Shown one piece after another: positions 18,466 through 27,278 of a stretch of 35,107 nucleotides of DNA. The stretch spans positions 1 through 35,107 of the forward strand of contig JAISNR010000031.1 in the NCBI GenBank assembly GCA_031276135.1, in the 5' to 3' direction. The position numbers and the translations under genes are program-made. Origin of the DNA: Eubacteriales Family XIII. Incertae Sedis bacterium. GTDB taxonomy: Bacteria > Bacillota > Clostridia > Peptostreptococcales > Anaerovoracaceae. Below the pieces are notes generated by a model. That model saw only the letters and a list, made by a program, of their open reading frames with translations. It did no database searches and had not been told where the DNA came from. The stretch's first letter is position 1; every line of letters begins with the position of its first letter.

Positions 18466-19638
18466 ATGGATATATATTTCGACAACGCCGCCACGACGAG
18501 GCCCCATGACGACGTGATCGCGTACATGGCTTCGGTCATGCGCGAAACCTACGGCAATCCTTCGGCATTGCACGGCGCGGGACTCGCGGCGGAGCGGACC
18601 GTGCGGGAGGCGCGCGGACGCGTCGCGTCGCTCTTTTGCGCGGATGCCGGAAACGTGGTGTTCACCTCCGGCGGCACGGAATCGAACAACACGGCGATCC
18701 TCTGCGGCGCGCGCGCGCGCCGCAGACAGGGCCGGCGCGTGATCACGACGCGCGCGGAACACCCTTCCGTGCTCGAAAGCTGTGCGCTTCTCGCGGCCGA
18801 GGGCTTTGACATCGCCTTTGCCGACGTGGACGGGGAGGGCCGCCTGCTCCCCGCGTCCGTCGAGGCGCTCTTGAATGGGGATGTCATTCTGATCTCCTGC
18901 GCGCACGTGAACAACGAAACCGGCGCCATCCAGCCGACGGAGGCCCTCTGCGCGCTCGCGGAGGCGCACGAAAAGCGCACGGGCAAGCGGATCGCCGTGC
19001 ACGCGGACGCCGTGCAGTCCTTCGGCAAGTTGCCGCTCGAAGCCTTGGCGCGCCGCGCGGATCTCCTGTCCGCAAGCGGGCACAAGCTGCACGGGCCCAA
19101 GGGCGCGGGCGCGCTCTTCGTCGGGCGGAACGCGCGCATAGATCCCTTGCTCGTCGGCGGGGGACAGGAGAGGGGCCTGCGCTCCGGCACGGAGAATGTG
19201 CCTGCCATAGCGGGCTTCGGCTTGGCCGCGCACATGGCGCATGCGCATTTGGCGGCGCGCGCGGAGAAGGCGGCCGCATGCAAGCGGCGTCTGCTCGCGG
19301 GTGTGCGCGCGGGCGTGCGCGATGTCCGGCTGAACGGACCCGACGGCGCGGCGGCTTCCCCCTACATCCTGAACCTGAGCTTCCCCGGCGTGAAGGGCGA
19401 GGTCCTGTTGCATGACCTCGAACAGCGCGGCGTGTTCGTTTCCACGGGCGCGGCCTGTTCCGCGCGGAAGCATGCGGGAAGCCACGTGCTGGCGGCGATG
19501 GGGCTTTCGCGGGCGGAGATCGAGGGTGCGATCCGCTTCAGCTTCGGCGATTTCAATACGGAGGCGGAGGCGGAGCGCGCGGCGGAGGCCGTGTGCGCGG
19601 CCGTCGCGCGCTTTCGGAAGCTCGGACGGTACAGATAA
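18466..19638 (+). CDS. cysteine desulfurase (NifS/IscS family)
   Basis: MDIYFDNAATTRPHDDV, HVNNETGAIQP, SASGHKLHGPKGAGALFVG, STGAACSARK; upstream of thiI. Confidence 0.95.
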   Translation: MDIYFDNAATTRPHDDVIAYMASVMRETYGNPSALHGAGLAAERTVREARGRVASLFCADAGNVVFTSGGTESNNTAILCGARARRRQGRRVITTRAEHPSVLESCALLAAEGFDIAFADVDGEGRLLPASVEALLNGDVILISCAHVNNETGAIQPTEALCALAEAHEKRTGKRIAVHADAVQSFGKLPLEALARRADLLSASGHKLHGPKGAGALFVGRNARIDPLLVGGGQERGLRSGTENVPAIAGFGLAAHMAHAHLAARAEKAAACKRRLLAGVRAGVRDVRLNGPDGAAASPYILNLSFPGVKGEVLLHDLEQRGVFVSTGAACSARKHAGSHVLAAMGLSRAEIEGAIRFSFGDFNTEAEAERAAEAVCAAVARFRKLGRYR

Positions 19639-19641
19639 GCA

Positions 19642-19780
19642 AGGGCGGGGGCGGGACAGTCCGCTCCGCTCTTCGCAACGCCGCAAAAGGGCGCGGCGTT
19701 TACGCTCGCTGCGGTGGCCGCAAAGGACGCGGCCCTAGAATACCGCAATGACGCTGCGCGGATTGCCCCGCCCCCGCTCT
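19642..19780. repeat. GC-rich element with 14-bp complementary ends and internal hairpins, between cysteine desulfurase gene and thiI
   Basis: AGGGCGGGGGCGGG (19642-19655) pairs with CCCGCCCCCGCTCT (19767-19780, one G-T); internal AACGCCGC/GCGGCGTT (19677-19684/19693-19700) and GGCCGC/GCGGCC (19716-19721/19729-19734). Confidence 0.6.
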
Positions 19781-19842
19781 CGAACGAATGACAGCAAACC
19801 GTCGGACGGGATTCGCGCGGGTGTATATGATGAGGATACTGT

Positions 19843-21033
19843 ATGGATGACCGTAATGTGTTTATTGTAAGGTGCGGCGAGGTTGCGCTCAAGGGCATGA
19901 ACAAGCCCTATTTCGAGCGCATGCTTGCGGAGCGCGTGAAACTGCTGTTGCGCCGCTATGGGAACGTCGAGGTCAAGCGGAGCGACGGGCTCATCTTCGT
20001 GCGCGCGGACCGCGCGCACGCGCGCGAGGAGATCGTGGCGGAGATCGCCAAGGTATTCGGCGTTTCGTCCATAAGTCCCGCCGCGGAAACGGCATCCGAT
20101 CTGGACGCGATCGCGGACGCCGCCGTCGCCTTCCTGCGCGCGCGCGCGGAGCGGGGCGGGATCCGGACTTTCAAGGTGGAGGCCAAGCGCGCGGACAAGC
20201 GCTTCCCCGTCAAATCGCCGGAGATCGCAAGCCGCGTCGGCGCGCGGGTGCTCGGGGCCTGCGCGGAGCTGAAGGTGGATGTCCACAAGCCCGATTGCCT
20301 GCTCTTCGTGGATGTGCGCAGGGAGAACAGCTATCTGTACGATCGGAAGCTGCCGGGCTTCGGCGGTCTGCCGCTCGGCACGAACGGCAAGGGCCTTTCG
20401 CTGCTCTCCGGCGGCATCGACAGCCCGGTCGCGACCTTTATGATGGCGCGGCGCGGGATGCGCGTCGAGGCCGTACACTTCCATTCGTTTCCGTACACGA
20501 GCGAACGCGCAAGGGACAAGGTCGAAACGCTGGCGCGCAGGATCGCCGTCTACTGCGGCCGCTTCGATCTGCACGTGATCAACCTGCTGCCCGTGCAGGA
20601 ACTGCTCGCGGAACGCTGTCCGGAGGCGGAGATGACGATTCTCGTGCGGCGGTTCATGATGCGGATCGCGGAAAGGGTGGCGTCCGAAACGGGTTGCGGC
20701 GTTTTGATCACGGGTGAGAATCTCGGTCAGGTCGCCAGCCAGACGGCCGAGGCCCTGATCGTCACGGACGCGGCGGTCGAACTGCCCGTCATGCGGCCGC
20801 TGATCGCCTTCGACAAGACGGAGATCATCGACAAGGCGAAGGAGATCGGCACCTACGAAACCTCCATACTGCCCTACGAGGATTGCTGTACGGTGTTTCT
20901 GCCCAAGCATCCCGTCACGAAGCCCAAGCTCAGGAACATCCTGCTGTCCGAATCAAAGCTGGATGCGGACACGCTCGTTGCGGCTTCCGCGTCCGCGCGG
21001 GAAACGGTCACGATCTTTCCGCAGGCGTTCTGA
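19843..21033 (+). CDS. thiI: tRNA 4-thiouridine synthetase ThiI
   Basis: THUMP region, PP-loop LLSGGIDSPVATFMMARRG, GVLITGENLGQVASQTAEAL, YEDCCTVFLPKHP. Confidence 0.96.
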   Translation: MDDRNVFIVRCGEVALKGMNKPYFERMLAERVKLLLRRYGNVEVKRSDGLIFVRADRAHAREEIVAEIAKVFGVSSISPAAETASDLDAIADAAVAFLRARAERGGIRTFKVEAKRADKRFPVKSPEIASRVGARVLGACAELKVDVHKPDCLLFVDVRRENSYLYDRKLPGFGGLPLGTNGKGLSLLSGGIDSPVATFMMARRGMRVEAVHFHSFPYTSERARDKVETLARRIAVYCGRFDLHVINLLPVQELLAERCPEAEMTILVRRFMMRIAERVASETGCGVLITGENLGQVASQTAEALIVTDAAVELPVMRPLIAFDKTEIIDKAKEIGTYETSILPYEDCCTVFLPKHPVTKPKLRNILLSESKLDADTLVAASASARETVTIFPQAF

Positions 21034-21775
21034 ACGGAGGCTGCGGCGCGGGTCCGGTTTCGGCAACGCGTCCGCCGCGCGCGCTTCGCGCGGCGGCGAT
21101 CATCGCCGCAAGTTCCCGCTCCGTCCTGTCCCAGGGCAAGCCCATGACGGTGTGCACGTCGCCCTCGATGCGGTCCACGTATATGCCGAATCCGCCCTGC
21201 ACGGCGTAGCCGCCGGCCTTGTCGAAGGGTTCGCCGGACGCGATGTACGCCTCGATGTCGCTTTGCGAACAGTCCTTGAAAAACACGCGCGCCTCCTCGC
21301 AGAATACGCGCTTTGACACGGGTTCGCCGCTTGAAACCCGCGCGTTCCCGCTCGGGGTGCCGGCGAAGGCGCGGCGCAGGATGGCCACGCCCGTGCAGAC
21401 CGTGTGTTCGCCGGCCCGCAGAGCGCCGAGCATGCGGCGCGCCTCCTCGGGGGACGCGGGTTTTCCGAATATCCCGATCCCTTCCTTAAAGACCACGGTG
21501 TCGGCGGCGATGACAAAAGCCGGCTCGCTTTCTTTGCAAGCGTCTTGCCCTTCTGCGGAGGCGAGGGCTTTCTTCAGAGCCAGATACATGACGGCCTGCC
21601 GCACGTTCAGATTCGCGGGTACGCTTTCATCGATGTCGGCCGGGCGCACGACGGGCTCGATGCCGTGCGCGCGCAACATCTCTATGCGCCGCGGCGAGCC
21701 GGAGGCCAGCACGATGGGGATGCCCGCGAGGGGAGAGACGCCCGCGTTCCCGATGCGCCCCCCTGTTTCGCTCAT
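21008..21775 (-). CDS. Maf family nucleotide pyrophosphatase
   Basis: PIVLASGSPRRIEMLRAHG, VIAADTVV, SGEPFDKAGGYAVQGGFGIYVDRIEGDVHTVMGLP. Confidence 0.95.
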   Translation of the reverse strand: MSETGGRIGNAGVSPLAGIPIVLASGSPRRIEMLRAHGIEPVVRPADIDESVPANLNVRQAVMYLALKKALASAEGQDACKESEPAFVIAADTVVFKEGIGIFGKPASPEEARRMLGALRAGEHTVCTGVAILRRAFAGTPSGNARVSSGEPVSKRVFCEEARVFFKDCSQSDIEAYIASGEPFDKAGGYAVQGGFGIYVDRIEGDVHTVMGLPWDRTERELAAMIAAARSARGGRVAETGPAPQPPFRTPAERS

Positions 21776-22476
21776 TCGTCCGCCGCGCTCGCTTCGCCGC
21801 CCGCGTCCTGTTCCGTGCTGCGGTCTGCGCCGCGGAGGCCGGGTTCCGTGAGACCGTTCCATCTTCGGCTGTCGCGATTCCATTCGGGGAAGTTGCGGAC
21901 GGTCGTCGCGATGCGGTCGATGCCGAGCACGGCGACGATTTCGGCATCCCCGTTGTAGACGGGCATGAAGGCCGACCAAACGGGATCGTTCTTGGCGTAT
22001 TCCCATGCGAACATCTCGACGGTTCCGCGCCCCGCGAAGGCTTCGCGTATCGCGGGACTCGCTTCCCGTTTCGAGTTGAACGGAACCGGCTCGTCCGCTT
22101 CGGACGCGCAGAGGCTGATCAGGTAAGCGTCGTCCTCGGCGTCGTAGTCATAGAGCAGATAGGCGTTGCGCGCGCGGGCGCGTATGCGCATCTCCTCGAT
22201 CAGATCGAATTTCTCGCCGTATGTGGGATAGTTGTGTTCGAGCCCGGACGCGATCATGCTCTCGTGCCAGTTCGCAAACTTTCCGTTCAGGCCGGATCCG
22301 CCCGATTTTACGTTGTCCAGCGCGCGTTCCATGATCGTTTGGATCTTGTCGGGTATGATGAGGTTCCCTTCGTCGTCGTACTCGGGACCGCTTCCCGCGC
22401 ATCCTGCGAGCGTCGGCGCCGCGAGGCACAGGACGAGCAGGATCGCGACGGTTTTCGTGTGAGCTGTGCGTATCAT
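21772..22476 (-). CDS. lipoprotein with Cache-like sensor-type segment
   Basis: Signal peptide with lipobox (ILLVLCLAAPTLAGCAG); PVWSAFMPVYNGDAEIVAVLGIDR resembles extracellular Cache domains; stop overlaps maf ATG by 4 bp. Confidence 0.65.
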   Translation of the reverse strand: MIRTAHTKTVAILLVLCLAAPTLAGCAGSGPEYDDEGNLIIPDKIQTIMERALDNVKSGGSGLNGKFANWHESMIASGLEHNYPTYGEKFDLIEEMRIRARARNAYLLYDYDAEDDAYLISLCASEADEPVPFNSKREASPAIREAFAGRGTVEMFAWEYAKNDPVWSAFMPVYNGDAEIVAVLGIDRIATTVRNFPEWNRDSRRWNGLTEPGLRGADRSTEQDAGGEASAADE

Positions 22477-22607
22477 ATGCGTTGTTTCCTCCCGCGCGGG
22501 GCGGTTCCATGCGGCGGCCGGCCGATGCTTCCGGCGACTGTGCGGTTTTCGTTCGCGCGGGAAACGGCGCCAAGGCCGGCGTATGCGTTCCCCGCAGGGC
22601 AATATTG

Positions 22608-22636
22608 AGTGTATCATATTATTCGTTTTTGGGCAA
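22608..22636 (-). promoter_or_regulatory. sigma-70-type promoter for lipoprotein-maf
   Basis: Minus strand TTGCCC (22636-22631), 17-nt spacer, TACACT (22613-22608). Confidence 0.5.
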
Positions 22637-22689
22637 GGATCAACTGCGCGAAAACGGGGCAAATTTCGCTTTCGCCCGGCGGCCCGCTG

Positions 22690-22698
22690 TGGTATAAT
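22690..22698 (+). promoter_or_regulatory. extended -10 promoter element for preTA
   Basis: TGGTATAAT with no good -35. Confidence 0.55.
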
Positions 22699-22780
22699 CA
22701 AAGTATCTCTTTCATCTTTCACCCCGAAAGATCGCCTGAGAACAACAACGAGAAGTTTCATTTGGAGGAGGTTGATTGAG

Positions 22781-24100
22781 TTGAGTAAGCTTGCAACGGC
22801 GGAATACGCTTCCGAGGCGCAGGCCGGTTTTACGCACCGCACCGCCATGGAGGAGGCCGCGCGCTGTCTGCTCTGCCACGACGCGCCCTGCAGCGCGGGT
22901 TGCCCCGCAGGGACGGATCCCGGGCGCTTCATTCGCTCCATACGCTTCAGAAACCCGAAGGGCGCGGCGGAAACGATTCGCGAAAACAACATTTTGGGGG
23001 GCAGCTGCGCGCGGATCTGCCCCTGCGACAAGCTCTGTGAGGAAGCCTGTAGCCGTTCCGGCATAGACAGGCCCATCGAGATCGGCAAACTGCAGCGATA
23101 TGCCATGGAACAGGAAAACATCTTTCATCTAAAGACGCGCAGACCGCCGCAGGAGAAGAAAGCCCTGCGCGTCGCCTGCGTGGGTGCGGGTCCCGCCTCG
23201 CTCGCCTGCGCCGCGGCGCTGGCCGAAGCCGGCTACGGCGTCACGATCTTCGAAGCGGAGGCCAAGGCGGGCGGCATGCTGACCTACGGCGTCCCGCCGA
23301 TGCGTTTGCCGCAGGAGGTGATCGACCGGGACATCGACGCGGTCAGAGGGCTCGGCGTCGAATTTGTGTTCAACACGCGGGTGGGAAGGGACATCGGCCT
23401 CGGCGATCTCAAAGCGAAGGGTTTCGCCGCCGTGTTCATCGGCGCGGGCCTTTGGCGTTCCAAGCTGCCGGACACGGAGGGCGCGGAGCTCGACGGCGTC
23501 CTGACCGCCGTGGATTTTTTGAAGAATGCCAGAAGCACGGGCGGCCGCACGGAACTTGAGGGCAAGAGCGTGGTCGTGATCGGCGGCGGCGACGTCGCGA
23601 TGGACTGCGCGGCGACGGCCAAGCTGACGGGCGCGCAATCGGTCGCGATCTATTACAGGCGCACGCTGGAGGAGGCTCCGGCCAACGCAGACGAGTTGCG
23701 CTACGTGTTCTCGCTCGGCGTACCCATCGTGACGAACTTCGCTCCGGCGCGGTTCGTCGGCGACGGCGGGAAGCTCAAGTCCGCAGAATTCAAAGGAAGG
23801 GACGGAAAATCATTCGCAAGCGTCACCGCCGACGTCGTCGTCTTTGCCGCGGGACAGGCGCCCGAGGACATGACGCGGCTCGCGGGCGATCTGCGCCTGA
23901 CGCAAGAGGGGCTGATCGACGCGGACGGGAGCGGCCATACGAACCTTCCCTTCGTGTTTGCGGCGGGTGACGCGGTGAACGGCGGCAAGACCGCCGTGGA
24001 GGCCGTCGCCGAGGGCAAGGCCGTTGCGGTCGAGATGATCGCGCGGCTCGAAAATGCGCCGAAGGACGGCGCGAACAGGGACGGAAAGGAGGTGCGATGA
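22781..24100 (+). CDS. preT: NAD-dependent dihydropyrimidine dehydrogenase subunit PreT
   Basis: Cys-rich N terminus [30 protein letters not shown]..., [46 protein letters not shown] start with ggaggagg SD; overlaps preA. Confidence 0.9.
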   Translation: MSKLATAEYASEAQAGFTHRTAMEEAARCLLCHDAPCSAGCPAGTDPGRFIRSIRFRNPKGAAETIRENNILGGSCARICPCDKLCEEACSRSGIDRPIEIGKLQRYAMEQENIFHLKTRRPPQEKKALRVACVGAGPASLACAAALAEAGYGVTIFEAEAKAGGMLTYGVPPMRLPQEVIDRDIDAVRGLGVEFVFNTRVGRDIGLGDLKAKGFAAVFIGAGLWRSKLPDTEGAELDGVLTAVDFLKNARSTGGRTELEGKSVVVIGGGDVAMDCAATAKLTGAQSVAIYYRRTLEEAPANADELRYVFSLGVPIVTNFAPARFVGDGGKLKSAEFKGRDGKSFASVTADVVVFAAGQAPEDMTRLAGDLRLTQEGLIDADGSGHTNLPFVFAAGDAVNGGKTAVEAVAEGKAVAVEMIARLENAPKDGANRDGKEVR

Positions 24101-25353
24101 TGGCGGTTCGAAAAGATTTGAGCATAGAATACCTGGGCGTCAAATGCGAGAACCCCTTCTTCCTCTCATCCTCGCCCGTCGGCGGCAACTACGACATGGT
24201 CGCCAAGTGCTTCGAGGCGGGCTGGGGCGGCGTGTTCTTCAAGACGATCGGCATATTCGTCGCCGACGAGTGTTCGCCGCGCTTCGACAACAACGGCAAG
24301 GAGGGTCTGCCGTGGATCGGCTTCAAGAACATGGAGCAGATCTCCGACAAGCCCACGGAGCAGAACTTCGAATATCTGGCGCGGCTCAAACGGGATTACC
24401 CGGACAAGGTCGTCGTTTCCAGCATCATGGGCAGCGACGAGGATGAGTGGAAAAAGCTCGCGAAGCTGTCGGAGCAGGCGGGGGTCGATCTGATAGAGGG
24501 AAATTTTTCCTGCCCTCAGATGACGAGCCACGCGATGGGCTCCGACGTCGGTTCCTCGCCCGAGCTCGTGAAGCAGTACAGCGAGGCCGTCACGTCGGTC
24601 ACGGACATTCCCTTCATCGCCAAGATGACGCCCAACATCACGAATATGAACCTGCCCGCGCGGGCGGCGGCCTTGGGCGGCGCGAAGGGCATTTCGGCCA
24701 TCAACACGATCAAGTCCATCACGAACATCGATTTTGAGCACATGACGGCCATGCCGGTCGTGGACGGCAAATCCTCGATATCCGGTTATTCCGGGGCGGC
24801 CGTGCGGCCCATCGCGTTGCGCTTTTGCGCGCTCCTGGCGCAGGACGCGCTTTTGCGGGACGCGGAGTTCTCCGGCATCGGCGGCGTGGAAACCTGGCGC
24901 GACGCATTGGAATTCCTGCTCGTCGGCTGCCGCAACATCCAGGTGACGACGGCCGTCATGCAGTACGGCTACCGCATCGTCGAAGATATGATCAGCGGGC
25001 TGTCGCACTTCATGGAAGAGCGCGGCTATGACGATCTCGACGCTCTGATCGGACAGGCGCTGCCGAACATCATACCGGCCGAGGAATTGAACCGCGACTT
25101 CAGGATCATTCCGAACATCGACCGCGACAAATGCGTGGGCTGCGGCCGGTGCTACATCTCCTGTTGCGACGGCGCGCACCAGGCCATCGACTGGGAGGAG
25201 GACGCGCGCCGGCCCGCGATCAACGACAAGTGCGTGGGCTGCCATCTCTGCCTGAACGTGTGCCCCGTGGCGGGTTGCATCACGCCGGGCGAGATCCGGT
25301 TCAAAGAAGGCCGGAGGCACACGGACATACTCCTGAAACGATATTACGATTGA
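24097..25353 (+). CDS. preA: NAD-dependent dihydropyrimidine dehydrogenase subunit PreA
   Basis: DHOD-type barrel ([26 protein letters not shown]...NFSCPQ...AKMTPNITN), C-terminal 2[4Fe-4S] ferredoxin ([23 protein letters not shown]). Confidence 0.92.
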   Translation: MMAVRKDLSIEYLGVKCENPFFLSSSPVGGNYDMVAKCFEAGWGGVFFKTIGIFVADECSPRFDNNGKEGLPWIGFKNMEQISDKPTEQNFEYLARLKRDYPDKVVVSSIMGSDEDEWKKLAKLSEQAGVDLIEGNFSCPQMTSHAMGSDVGSSPELVKQYSEAVTSVTDIPFIAKMTPNITNMNLPARAAALGGAKGISAINTIKSITNIDFEHMTAMPVVDGKSSISGYSGAAVRPIALRFCALLAQDALLRDAEFSGIGGVETWRDALEFLLVGCRNIQVTTAVMQYGYRIVEDMISGLSHFMEERGYDDLDALIGQALPNIIPAEELNRDFRIIPNIDRDKCVGCGRCYISCCDGAHQAIDWEEDARRPAINDKCVGCHLCLNVCPVAGCITPGEIRFKEGRRHTDILLKRYYD

Positions 25354-25444
25354 GCCCGGCGGGTCTGCCGCGCGAAAATCGTTCGTTCGCGGCGGTGCGG
25401 CCGTTGCGCGATGCGTTTCTCTTGGCGGTCCGAAAGGGGGCGGT

Positions 25445-27106
25445 ATGAAAATCAAATTCTGCGGGGCGGCAACCTCCGTTACGGGTTCCTGCCATCTGGT
25501 TTCGGGAGAGGGCTTCAAGGTATTGCTCGATTGCGGGCAATTTCAGGGATCGAAGGCGCAGGAAGCCTGCAATTTCGAGGATTTCCCCTTCAATCCGGCG
25601 GAGGTGGACTTCCTGCTTCTCAGCCACGCGCACATCGACCACTGCGGGCGCATACCCCTGCTCGTGAAGCGGGGGTTTTCGGGCAAGATCTACTGCACGG
25701 ACGCCACGGCCGATCTGGTGCGCGTCATGCTGCTCGACAGCGCCTACATACACGAGAAGGAAGCCGAGTGGCGGAACCGCAAGGCCGAGCGCGCGGGAAA
25801 GCCGCTCACGGAGCCGCTTTACACGACCAAGGACGCCGAGAACGCGCTGACGCATCTCGCGCCCGTCATGTACGACCGGCTCGTGGAGCCGAGCGACAGG
25901 GTGCGCTTCGTGTTCAACGAGGCGGGCCACGTGCTGGGTTCCGCCGTCACGGAGCTTTGGGCGGAGGAAAACGGGCGCACGACGAAGCTCGTGTATACGG
26001 GCGACCTCGGCGTTGCCGGGCGCCCGATCCTGCGGGACCCGAAGATCATCAAGAAAGCCGACTACGTGATCATGGAGAGCACCTACGGCGACAGGCTGCA
26101 CGCGGCACGCGGCGACACGGGCATCGGCCGCCTGATGGACATCGTGCTGAAGACGGCGCGGCGCGGCGGAACCGTCGTGATTCCGGCCTTTGCCGTGGGC
26201 AGGACGCAGGAGCTGATCTTCGAATTCAACCGCTTCTACGAACAGAATCCGCAGGCGCGGCGCGAGCTGGACGGCATCCTGTTCTACGTGGACAGCCCCA
26301 TGGCCACAAACGCAACCGAGATCTTTCGCAGAAACGCACAGGTGTTCGACGACGAAACCAAGGACTACATCCTGCGGGGCGACAACCCGCTCGATTTCAA
26401 GAACCTGCGTTTCACGCGCACGAGCGAGGAATCGAGGTCGCTGAACGAGCGCGAGGGGGCGAAGGTAATCCTGTCGGCGAGCGGCATGTGCGAGGCCGGC
26501 CGCATCCGCCACCATCTCAAGCACAACCTCTGGAATCCCAAGTCGAGCATCGTGTTCGTCGGCTATCAGGCCGCGGGCACGCTGGGCCGCGCGCTGCTGG
26601 ACGGACGGGACAGCGTGATGCTGTTCGGGGAGGAGGTCTGCGTGAACGCGGAGATGCACAACCTCGAAGGCTTCTCGGGCCACGCCGACAGCGACGGGCT
26701 GACGGAGTGGATATCCGGCTTCCGCCGGCCGCCCGGCACGGTCTTTCTCGTCCACGGAGAGCCGGCCGCAAAGCGCGCCCTCGCGGAGCGCATCGAGAAG
26801 GAATGCGGCTACGCCGTGACTGCGGTGGAGGGGATTTCCGAATTCGATCTGAGCCATGGCGTTGCCGTCACGCGGCAGGAATTCCTGCAGAGCTTCGCGG
26901 ACCGGGACCTGCTCCTTTCCGTGCGGGAAAAGATCGCGAAGATCCACGGCGCGCTCGAAAACATACTCTACAATACAAGCTTGGTATTCGACGCGAATCT
27001 GCCGGCGGAACAGCTGCTCGAAATCGGCGACGCGGTGCGCGTTTTGGAGAAGGATACGTTGCGGCTGGGTTCCGTCGTGAGCCGCGAAGCGTTCGAGCAG
27101 TTTTGA
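25445..27106 (+). CDS. MBL-fold / beta-CASP / RMMBL ribonuclease-like protein
   Basis: LLLSHAHIDHCGRIP, YTGDLG, YVIMESTYGDR, ILSASGMCEAGRI, FSGHADSDGL, LVHGEPAAK. Confidence 0.93.
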   Translation: MKIKFCGAATSVTGSCHLVSGEGFKVLLDCGQFQGSKAQEACNFEDFPFNPAEVDFLLLSHAHIDHCGRIPLLVKRGFSGKIYCTDATADLVRVMLLDSAYIHEKEAEWRNRKAERAGKPLTEPLYTTKDAENALTHLAPVMYDRLVEPSDRVRFVFNEAGHVLGSAVTELWAEENGRTTKLVYTGDLGVAGRPILRDPKIIKKADYVIMESTYGDRLHAARGDTGIGRLMDIVLKTARRGGTVVIPAFAVGRTQELIFEFNRFYEQNPQARRELDGILFYVDSPMATNATEIFRRNAQVFDDETKDYILRGDNPLDFKNLRFTRTSEESRSLNEREGAKVILSASGMCEAGRIRHHLKHNLWNPKSSIVFVGYQAAGTLGRALLDGRDSVMLFGEEVCVNAEMHNLEGFSGHADSDGLTEWISGFRRPPGTVFLVHGEPAAKRALAERIEKECGYAVTAVEGISEFDLSHGVAVTRQEFLQSFADRDLLLSVREKIAKIHGALENILYNTSLVFDANLPAEQLLEIGDAVRVLEKDTLRLGSVVSREAFEQF

Positions 27107-27133
27107 TTGATGTATTTAAATTGATGTATTTAA
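27106..27133. repeat. Two perfect tandem 14-bp repeats (ATTGATGTATTTAA)
   Basis: 27106-27119 and 27120-27133 identical; starts at the last base of the beta-CASP stop codon. Confidence 0.95.
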
Positions 27134-27278
27134 GCGGTAAAAAATAAATTCAGAAATTTTATATTTATTGCAATTGTTTTATTTCCGGCAAGGCAATCGA
27201 AATTCATGGAAAAAGGCGGAACCTTCCGGTATAATAAGCGCGTGAGCGCGAATTGAAGTATACCGCAGAGGACGTATC

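Noticed and set aside
25411-27147. 578-aa plus-strand alternative frame over the beta-CASP gene
   Set aside because: Out-of-frame Arg/Gly/Ala-rich translation; the true frame (25445-27106) carries all MBL motifs.
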